DNA of 25,760 nt from JBGRQB01 sp041725875 (lineage in GTDB: Bacteria > Bacteroidota > Ignavibacteria > Ignavibacteriales > Melioribacteraceae), in NCBI GenBank assembly GCA_041725875.1, contig JBGRQB010000044.1, positions 1 to 25,760 on the forward strand, read 5' to 3'. The stretch's first letter is position 1. Each line of letters opens with the position of its first letter. Below, piece by piece: positions 16,122 to 22,749 of the stretch. The notes under the pieces are model-generated. The model made no database searches, was not told the origin of the DNA, and saw only the letters and a program-made list of their open reading frames with translations. The position numbers and the translations under genes were made by a program.

Positions 16122-17999
16122 ATGGACAACACAATTATCAGAGGGTTCATTAAAAATATCGAATTATTTGCTGAACTCGATGAACAAGAACTCGATTTTT
16201 TGGCCGAAAAGTTTACAGTTGAAACTTTTAAAAAAGATGCAATTCTTTTTGCCGAAAATAATCCGAGAAAACAAATTTTTGTCATTTACGAAGGTGAAGT
16301 AGAACTTTTCAAGCGTACACCGTTTGGTGAAGAAAAAAGATTATCTTTTTTCAGAAAAAAAGATTTCCTTGGTGAAGGAGCCATTATGGACGACTCCCCG
16401 CACTCAACTTCTGCAAGAGCGCTTCTCGATACTACAGCACTTGCAATCTCAAAAACAGCTATAACAGAATTGTTTAACGCTCACGGATCATTTGCTGTTA
16501 AGATATTTTCACACGTTGCAAAAGTTATTTCTCGTCGTATGCGCCATACAACCAACAGAGTTGTTACTTCAGGTGCACAGTATGAATCAGGACAAACAAG
16601 AGCTGAGCACGATCTTTTAGGCGACAGAGATGTCCCTTATGAAAGATATTATGGTATTCAAACTTTAAGAGCTCTTGAAAATTTCAACATTTCAGGTGTT
16701 CCTCTTCATTTTTATCCTGATTTGATTGAAGGACTTGCACTTGTTAAAATGGCTGCTGCTAAAGCAAATTATGATTTAGGTTTATTGTCAAAGCCTGTTT
16801 GTGATGCAATGGTTCAGGCGTGTAGCGATATTATTAACGGTAAATTCCACATTCATTTTGTGGTAGATATGATTCAGGGCGGAGCAGGTACTTCAACTAA
16901 TATGAATGCAAATGAAGTAATTGCCAACAGAGCTCTTGAAATTTTAGGATATGAAAAAGGTGAGTACAACTATTGTCACCCGAACAATCACGTAAACCTT
17001 TCTCAATCTACAAACGATGCTTACCCAACAGCTGTTAAAATAGCTTTAATTAAAAACAATCTTAAACTTGTTAAAGAACTTGAAAATCTTGTTCTTTCAT
17101 TCAGAGATAAAGGAAAAGAATTCTCAAATATTTTGAAAATGGGTCGTACTCAGCTTCAGGATGCGGTTCCTATGACTTTAGGTCAGGAGTTTGAAGCTTT
17201 TGCTGCAACTCTTGAAGAAGAAATTTCAAGATTAAATGATAACTCAAAATTATTCCTTGAAATAAATATGGGTGCAACAGCAATCGGAACCGGTATTAAT
17301 TCCGATCCGGAATACAGTGAAAAGTGTGTTAGTCACCTAAACGAAATTTCAGGTCTGGATGTTGTTCTTGCAGGAAATCTTGTTGAAGCAACTTCAGATA
17401 CAGGCGCATTTGTAATGTATTCATCTGCTGTTAAACGACTGGCAGTAAAACTTTCAAAAATCTGTAACGATTTAAGATTACTTTCTTCTGGTCCGCGTGC
17501 CGGCTTAAATGAAATCAATCTGCCTCCAATGCAGCCTGGTTCATCAATTATGCCTGGTAAAGTTAATCCGGTAATTCCTGAAGTTGTTAATCAGATTGCA
17601 TTTAAAGTAATTGGTAATGATCTTACTGTTACACTTGGCGCTGAAGCCGGTCAGTTAGAACTTAATGTTATGGAACCGGTAATTGTTCAAAGTATTTTTG
17701 AATCAGTTGAAATGCTTAAAAACGGAATGAGCACTTTAAGATATCGCTGTATTGACGGCGTTACTGCAAACAAAGATGTTTGTCTTGGAATGATTCACAA
17801 CTCAATCGGAATTGTTACTGCACTTAATCCTGTTCTCGGTTATGAAGTTTGTACGTCTCTTGCTAAAGAAGCACTTGAAAATAACCGCGGAGTTTACGAT
17901 CTTGTGCTTGAAAAGAACTTGCTTTCTAAAGAAGAACTGGACGAAATCTTGGCACCCGAAAATATGATTAAACCTCAGAAAATGAATCGTAATAATTAG
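16122..17999 (+). CDS. aspA: Cyclic-nucleotide-binding domain / aspartate ammonia-lyase fusion
   Basis: A 625-residue protein joining a regulatory domain to aspartase (aspartate to fumarate plus ammonia). Residues about 13-148 are a CRP/PKA-type cyclic-nucleotide-binding domain (FVIYEGEVELFK, DFLGEGAIMDDSPHSTSARA). Residues about 160-622 are a full aspartase, matching the usual length of about 470: AEHDLLGDRDVPYERYYGIQ at the start, TNMNANEVIANRA, NLSQSTNDAYPTA, the catalytic-loop signature GSSIMPGKVNP at 473-483, and the ending LLSKEELDEILAPENM. The frame is continuous with no sign of two genes; an internal start at Met140 has no ribosome site. In the phosphate-binding cassette Glu85 is kept, but the usual arginine is His94, so cAMP or cGMP binding is uncertain. 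Fumarase and argininosuccinate lyase are ruled out by the aspartase-specific N- and C-terminal segments. Confidence 0.94.
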   Translation: MDNTIIRGFIKNIELFAELDEQELDFLAEKFTVETFKKDAILFAENNPRKQIFVIYEGEVELFKRTPFGEEKRLSFFRKKDFLGEGAIMDDSPHSTSARALLDTTALAISKTAITELFNAHGSFAVKIFSHVAKVISRRMRHTTNRVVTSGAQYESGQTRAEHDLLGDRDVPYERYYGIQTLRALENFNISGVPLHFYPDLIEGLALVKMAAAKANYDLGLLSKPVCDAMVQACSDIINGKFHIHFVVDMIQGGAGTSTNMNANEVIANRALEILGYEKGEYNYCHPNNHVNLSQSTNDAYPTAVKIALIKNNLKLVKELENLVLSFRDKGKEFSNILKMGRTQLQDAVPMTLGQEFEAFAATLEEEISRLNDNSKLFLEINMGATAIGTGINSDPEYSEKCVSHLNEISGLDVVLAGNLVEATSDTGAFVMYSSAVKRLAVKLSKICNDLRLLSSGPRAGLNEINLPPMQPGSSIMPGKVNPVIPEVVNQIAFKVIGNDLTVTLGAEAGQLELNVMEPVIVQSIFESVEMLKNGMSTLRYRCIDGVTANKDVCLGMIHNSIGIVTALNPVLGYEVCTSLAKEALENNRGVYDLVLEKNLLSKEELDEILAPENMIKPQKMNRNN

Positions 18000-18015
18000 T
18001 TTTATGTTTATATAT

Positions 18016-18047
18016 AAAGCGTAGCAGTTATCTGTTACGCTTTTTTT
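18016..18047 (+). terminator. Rho-independent terminator after aspA
   Basis: AAAGCGTAGCAG (18016-18027) pairs with CTGTTACGCTTT (18032-18043) with one G-U pair and a TTAT loop, ending in seven T. It separates aspA from gatE. Confidence 0.88.
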
Positions 18048-18079
18048 GTTTCTATGTGCATACAGCCTGTTCGTCACAC

Positions 18080-18087
18080 TAAATTTG
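18080..18087 (+). promoter_or_regulatory. Candidate -7 element for gatED
   Basis: TAAATTTG matches the Bacteroidota -7 pattern TAnnTTTG and is identical to the octamer before aspA. It would give a leader of about 29 bases. No matching -33 element is evident. Confidence 0.35.
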
Positions 18088-18120
18088 AATTTTCCAATTA
18101 TTCAAAATACAGGTTTATAT

Positions 18121-20043
18121 ATGTACGATTTTGTTTTCAAACCTTTCGAAGAAATGACCGATGAGGATTATGCCAGAGTCGGGTTTATGTCCGGACTCGA
18201 AATCCATCAGCAACTCTTTACAGAAAAAAAACTTTTTTGCCGCTGTCCGGCAGGAATGTACAGCACAAAATACGATGCTGAAATTCTTCGTCATATGCGC
18301 CCAACCCTTTCCGAACTGGGTGAATATGACGGCACAGCATTAATGGAATTTAAAACCAAAAAAAATATTTTATATCGAATTAACCGTAAAACTGTCTGCA
18401 CTTACGAAATGGATGACACTCCTCCGTTTCTGATAAATGATCAGGCACTCGATATTGCAATTGAAATAGGATTACTGCTCGATTGTAAAATTGTTAATGA
18501 AATGCACATCATCAGAAAACAGTATCTTGACGGAAGTATTCCAACAGGTTTTCAGCGGACTGCAATATTTGCCGTTGATGGAAAGATTCCTTACAAAGAC
18601 AGAGAAATAGAAATCATTCAGCTCTCAATTGAGGAAGATTCCTGCAGAGAAATAAGTGATGTTGGGCATAACAGAATTTACAATACTGACCGACTCGGAA
18701 TGCCTTTGATAGAAACTGTTACCGGACCCGATATGAAAACTCCGCAGGAAGTTGCAGATGTTGCATCAATTTGCGCTAAACTCTCCCGAAGTACCGGCAA
18801 AGTAAGAAGAGGAATCGGGGCTGCACGAGAAGATGTAAATGTAAGTGTAAAAGGAGGAACCAGAGTTGAAATTAAAGGCGTGCCTCAAATAACTCAAATA
18901 CCTATTCTTACTTACAATGAAGCAATGCGGCAATGGAATCTGCTCAGACTAAGAGAAGAGTTGAAAAAAAGAGGAATAACCGAACAAACTTTTGAAGCAA
19001 ACACTCACGATATAACAAGAGTAGTGAAAAAAACTCATTATCAGCCTATTTCTCAGGCTGTGAGCAGCGGATTAGTTGTTAAAAGCGTTGTGCTGAAAGG
19101 ATTCAAAAAATTGCTCAACTGGCGAACTCAAACAGATACATTCTTTTCAAGAGAAATCTCCGACAGAGTTCGTGTAATTGCTTGTCTGACTTCACTTCCA
19201 AACATTGTTCATTCCGACAGCAAAGGAGATTCTTTATCATCAGCGGAATGGAAAAAAATTAAAAAATATGTTGATGCCGGCGAAAACGATACTGTTGTTC
19301 TTGTATGGGGAAATGAAGCCGATACAACAATGGCCGCCAATGAAATTGAAATAAGAGCCAAAGAAGCAACAATCGGGGTTCCTTCTGAAACTCGTCAGGC
19401 CTTACACGACGGAACAAACGGTTTTGAAAGAATTCTTCCCGGTCCGAGCAGAATGTATCCTGACACAGATTTACCACCCGAAGAACTTACCAGAGAACGA
19501 GTTACAAACATAAATTCGGATATTCCTGAAAAATTCTGGGTAAATGAAGAATGGTATAAAGAATTAAGAATCCCGATAGATACAATTGAGCCATTGTCAA
19601 TTTCCCGGTTTGCAAAAACATTTAAAACAGCCGTAACCGATTATAAAATAAATCCGGTATTTGCTGCTGTTGCCCTTACACAGTTCATCAAACGTTTGAA
19701 AAAACAAGGTTTTGATACTGAAAAACTTTCAGCAGATAAAATGCTTGAATTATTTAAAGCATTAAGTGAACAAAAAACTGTAAAAGATTCCGTCTATTAC
19801 TTAATGCAAAAAATCATTCTTAATCCAAATCTTGAAATAAAACATCTTCCTCCGCCGGCTACAGATGAAGAATTGAAAGCGGTTCTTTCACAAGCCGAAA
19901 TGGAAGTGACCAAAATTTCTTTAATAGAAAACACAAATAAATCTAAACTGGTAACAGGAAAAGTTATGAACCAGCTAAGGAGCCGAATTGACGGAAATGA
20001 TGTAAGTAAACTGATTAAAGAAAACGTTGCGGAGGGTGTGTAA
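18121..20043 (+). CDS. gatE: Archaeal-type Glu-tRNA(Gln) amidotransferase subunit E
   Basis: Kinase/transferase subunit of GatDE: it phosphorylates the glutamate on Glu-tRNA(Gln) and swaps in ammonia to give Gln-tRNA(Gln). The 640-residue length fits GatE (about 620-635) and not GatB (about 480). It has the shared GatB/GatE core (GLEIHQQL at 25-32, LFCRCP with Cys40 and Cys42, GSIPTGFQRT, LSIEEDSCREI, GAAREDVNVSVKGG). It also has the GatE-specific AspRS-like insertion (about 315-435, ending PGPSRMYPDTDLPP) and a C-terminal helical and YqeY-like tail. The start is set at the ATG at 18121, where homology begins; an upstream in-frame TTG at 18046 lies inside the aspA terminator. It overlaps gatD by one base (TAATG). 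Gene order E then D. Whether the genome also has GatCAB or GlnRS cannot be seen. Confidence 0.94.
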   Translation: MYDFVFKPFEEMTDEDYARVGFMSGLEIHQQLFTEKKLFCRCPAGMYSTKYDAEILRHMRPTLSELGEYDGTALMEFKTKKNILYRINRKTVCTYEMDDTPPFLINDQALDIAIEIGLLLDCKIVNEMHIIRKQYLDGSIPTGFQRTAIFAVDGKIPYKDREIEIIQLSIEEDSCREISDVGHNRIYNTDRLGMPLIETVTGPDMKTPQEVADVASICAKLSRSTGKVRRGIGAAREDVNVSVKGGTRVEIKGVPQITQIPILTYNEAMRQWNLLRLREELKKRGITEQTFEANTHDITRVVKKTHYQPISQAVSSGLVVKSVVLKGFKKLLNWRTQTDTFFSREISDRVRVIACLTSLPNIVHSDSKGDSLSSAEWKKIKKYVDAGENDTVVLVWGNEADTTMAANEIEIRAKEATIGVPSETRQALHDGTNGFERILPGPSRMYPDTDLPPEELTRERVTNINSDIPEKFWVNEEWYKELRIPIDTIEPLSISRFAKTFKTAVTDYKINPVFAAVALTQFIKRLKKQGFDTEKLSADKMLELFKALSEQKTVKDSVYYLMQKIILNPNLEIKHLPPPATDEELKAVLSQAEMEVTKISLIENTNKSKLVTGKVMNQLRSRIDGNDVSKLIKENVAEGV

Positions 20044-21428
20044 TGACTGATGAAAAATTTAAAGGCTACAGAGGAATTTCACTGGAAGTTTTACAAAAAA
20101 TGGAAGCTCCAGTTTGGAGTAAAGTTGAAATTACAACTCACGAAGGCATTTTTAAGGGCTTGATTCTGCCTCGTTCCGTAACCGCCGATGATAAACATAT
20201 TGTGATAAAAATTGCATCCGGTTATAACATCGGAATTGCAGCAAAAGAAATTACCAAAATAGAGGTGGTCGGACAAAAAGAAGCTGTTTATAAAATTCCG
20301 GAAAAAGAATTTCCTTATGACGAAAACAAACCAAGAATTAAATTATTCGGAACCGGAGGAACAATTGCCAGTCGTCTCGATTATCGCACAGGTGCGGTAA
20401 TTCCTGCGTTTTCCCCCGGAGAACTCTACGGTTCCGTACCAGAACTTGCAGATTATTGTAATCTGGAAACAGAAAAACTTTACGGAGTTTTTTCAGAAAA
20501 TATGGGTCCGGAACAATGGATAGGAACAGCAAAAGCAATTGGCGAAGAAATTGAAAAAGGTGTGCACGGAATTGTTATCGGACACGGAACCGATGTAATG
20601 CACCACACAGCTGCAATTCTTTCATTTATGGTTCAAAATTCGCCGGTTCCAATAGTAATGGTTGGCTCACAGCGTTCCAGTGACCGCCCTTCTTCTGATG
20701 CTGCATTAAATCTGATTCACGCTGTAAAAACCGCTGCTGAAAGTGATTTCGCAGAAACACTGGTTTGTATGTTTGGTCCCACTTCAGATACTTACGGATT
20801 ACTGCATCGTGGAACACGAGTCAGAAAAATGCACTCCAGTTATCGTTCTACATTCAGAACTATCGGCGACACACCTCTTGCAAAAGTCAGCAGAGATTCG
20901 ATTGATCCGTTAAGAGAGGATTATAAAAAGCGTCGCAAGGATAAAGATGTAATTATCAATCCGGTTTTTGAAGAAAAAGTAAGTATAGTTTACTACTACC
21001 CGAATATGCAGCCTGATATTATTAACTCTCTGATTGATAACGGTTACAAGGGAATTGTAATTGCCGGTACGGGTCTCGGACACGTAAACAAACCCGTCTA
21101 TTCAGCTCTTAAACGCGCGCAGGAAAATAATGTTGCTGTTTATATGACCGTCCAGACTCTCTGGGGCTACACACAAATGTATGTATATGATACGGGGCGC
21201 GATATGATGGCGCTTGGTGTAATTCCCGCCGGAAATATGCTGCCGGAAGTTGCCTATGTAAAACTTGGCTGGGCACTTGGTCAGACAAGCGATCTTGAAA
21301 AAGTAAAAGAAATTATGCTCACACCAATTGCAGGTGAAATCACCGAACGTGAACCTTCTGACGGATATTTAATTTACCAGGGAGGTTTACCAGAAGTAAA
21401 TGAATTTATTGCCAGATATGTTAAATAG
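20043..21428 (+). CDS. gatD: Archaeal-type Glu-tRNA(Gln) amidotransferase subunit D
   Basis: Glutaminase/asparaginase subunit that releases ammonia for GatE. It is 461 residues. Residues about 9-78 form the small beta-barrel domain particular to GatD (VWSKVEITTHEGIFKGLILP), and residues 97-461 form an L-asparaginase-like domain. The catalytic residues line up with archaeal GatD: Thr107 in GTGGTIAS, Thr183 and Asp184 in GHGTDVMHHTAA, and Lys262 in RKMHSSYRSTF. The N-terminal domain, the translational coupling to gatE and the Thr-Thr-Asp-Lys set argue against a free asparaginase. Family members accept glutamine, some also asparagine. A terminator follows the stop codon. Confidence 0.94.
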   Translation: MTDEKFKGYRGISLEVLQKMEAPVWSKVEITTHEGIFKGLILPRSVTADDKHIVIKIASGYNIGIAAKEITKIEVVGQKEAVYKIPEKEFPYDENKPRIKLFGTGGTIASRLDYRTGAVIPAFSPGELYGSVPELADYCNLETEKLYGVFSENMGPEQWIGTAKAIGEEIEKGVHGIVIGHGTDVMHHTAAILSFMVQNSPVPIVMVGSQRSSDRPSSDAALNLIHAVKTAAESDFAETLVCMFGPTSDTYGLLHRGTRVRKMHSSYRSTFRTIGDTPLAKVSRDSIDPLREDYKKRRKDKDVIINPVFEEKVSIVYYYPNMQPDIINSLIDNGYKGIVIAGTGLGHVNKPVYSALKRAQENNVAVYMTVQTLWGYTQMYVYDTGRDMMALGVIPAGNMLPEVAYVKLGWALGQTSDLEKVKEIMLTPIAGEITEREPSDGYLIYQGGLPEVNEFIARYVK

Positions 21429-21435
21429 AGAAAAG

Positions 21436-21451
21436 CCCCGGAACTCCGGGG
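21436..21451. terminator. Terminator hairpin between gatD and the propeller gene
   Basis: CCCCGG (21436-21441) pairs with CCGGGG (21446-21451) around an AACT loop, flanked by A-rich and T-rich sequence, so it could stop both convergent genes. Confidence 0.8.
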
Positions 21452-21476
21452 TTTCTTATTTTATAATCTCACATCG

Positions 21477-22523
21477 TTAATTTAACTTGTACGCTGAAAT
21501 TATTGAAACACCATCTTCTGTAAATTTGTTAACAATAATCCTGTTATGAAACACACGACTTTTATGGTTAATATACTTATCAGGAAATTTTCTTTCCCCT
21601 TTTAAATTACCCTCAGAATCGAACAAAAGATATTTATTATCTTTTTCACTACTTAACAGAATGAGATGATCATTAATTTTCATAATCTGCTGGAAAAATG
21701 GTTTTCTTGAAGGAAATTCTATATCTGAAAATTTTAGTTTTATTCTTTTAATTCTTTCTGAAAAAACTTTAAAAATTTCTTCTTTTTCAGTCTGACTAAT
21801 CTTCTCTCTCTTTCCATCAAATTTTTCATCTTTTATTTTTATGCCATTTTCATCAAAAACCAAAACTCTGAATTCTTCACTGTCAAAAATTAAGATTCGA
21901 TCCTCATCTAAGATTTCCCAAAAATCATCTGATGCAAATGGAATATAAACCAATGCATTTTTACGTTTTACAGCTTTTTTGAATTCAGATGAGTAGAAAT
22001 CTTTTCTATTTTTTAAATTTTCATCGTAAATAGTATAAGTATACTTTTTAATTCTCACAGATTGTTTATAAACAAACCTGCAGCTTTGAATTATAAATCC
22101 ATTTTTAATTTTTCTGATTTTTTCAACTAATCCCGGCAGAGGCAACGCTTTAACAAATTGGTTTTCAGATGAAAAAATATTCAGCTTCCCCAATTGAAGA
22201 TCATAGATATATTTTCTGTTCTGGCTATCTGTAAAAAACTCAACCGGCTGGATAAATTCGCCCGGGTCTTTTCCTTTACCGCCAAATTTTGCAATAAAAT
22301 TCCCCTGCAGATCAAAAATTTTGATAAAATTATCACCTCTGTCAAGAATATAAACATTTCCTTCCGAATCAGATTCAATTTTGCGAGGATCAGTTAAAAT
22401 TTCATCATCAATTTTTTCCGTATTCCAGCAAAAAGAATAATTTTTTTCATCCTGAAAAGTTTTAATTTCCTGTGCATTTATATTAAAACAAATCACCCAT
22501 AGAATGCATATAAAGAATCTCAT
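21477..22523 (-). CDS. Secreted 6-bladed beta-propeller protein
   Basis: A 348-residue protein with a signal peptide (MRFFICILWVICFNINA, probable cleavage before Gln18). NHL-like blade motifs are seen at DSEGNVYILDRGDNFIKIFD, FGGKGKDPGEFIQP and YLLFDSEGNLKGERKF. This is the 6-bladed propeller type widespread as orphan secreted proteins in Bacteroidota; it likely binds a ligand or partner outside the inner membrane and has no evident catalytic residues. It is very Lys- and Glu-rich in the middle. It is divergent from the tricorn-like protease gene, with a 226-base shared upstream region. No function beyond the fold can be supported. Confidence 0.78.
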   Translation of the reverse strand: MRFFICILWVICFNINAQEIKTFQDEKNYSFCWNTEKIDDEILTDPRKIESDSEGNVYILDRGDNFIKIFDLQGNFIAKFGGKGKDPGEFIQPVEFFTDSQNRKYIYDLQLGKLNIFSSENQFVKALPLPGLVEKIRKIKNGFIIQSCRFVYKQSVRIKKYTYTIYDENLKNRKDFYSSEFKKAVKRKNALVYIPFASDDFWEILDEDRILIFDSEEFRVLVFDENGIKIKDEKFDGKREKISQTEKEEIFKVFSERIKRIKLKFSDIEFPSRKPFFQQIMKINDHLILLSSEKDNKYLLFDSEGNLKGERKFPDKYINHKSRVFHNRIIVNKFTEDGVSIISAYKLN

Positions 22524-22648
22524 AAATTGCCCTGAATTAGTTTTATATCAAAGTTAAATAAAATCTCTTAAAAATTGAATTCTTATCCCGTCAAATCGCT
22601 TTCTTTAATTATGGAAATCGTCTTTTACTTCCGTTTTAATTGTGTGTA

Positions 22649-22680
22649 AGTCTGATTATTCGATTTTCGATAATTAGACT
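22649..22680. promoter_or_regulatory. Long inverted repeat upstream of the tricorn-like gene
   Basis: The arms 22649-22663 and 22667-22680 pair over 14 bp with one bulged T (22659) and one G-U pair around a TTT centre (inner core TCGA/TCGA). No T-run follows. It ends 20 bases before the proposed -7 element at 22701, a good place for an operator; it could also form an RNA hairpin for the minus-strand leader. Confidence 0.4.
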
Positions 22681-22700
22681 GAATTTAAATAATTTATTTA

Positions 22701-22708
22701 TATCTTTG
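22701..22708 (+). promoter_or_regulatory. Candidate -7 element for the tricorn-like gene
   Basis: TATCTTTG matches TAnnTTTG and would give a leader of about 37 bases. GGGGGA (22740-22745) sits 4 bases before the ATG. Confidence 0.45.
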
Positions 22709-22749
22709 CAATGATCTTGTTAATTCAAAAAAATATCTTGGGGGATATT

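Noticed and set aside
16122..17999. Two separate genes, a CRP-type regulator and aspartase
   Set aside because: There is no stop, frameshift or internal ribosome site between the domains, and the first part lacks the CRP DNA-binding helix-turn-helix.
18046..18120. A 25-residue N-terminal extension of GatE
   Set aside because: It would start at a TTG inside the aspA terminator T-run; GatE homology begins at the ATG at 18121.
18121..20043. Annotation as GatB
   Set aside because: The 640-residue length, the AspRS-like insertion and the coupled gatD gene identify GatE.
20043..21428. Annotation as a free L-asparaginase
   Set aside because: The extra N-terminal beta-barrel domain of about 80 residues and overlap with gatE fit GatD.
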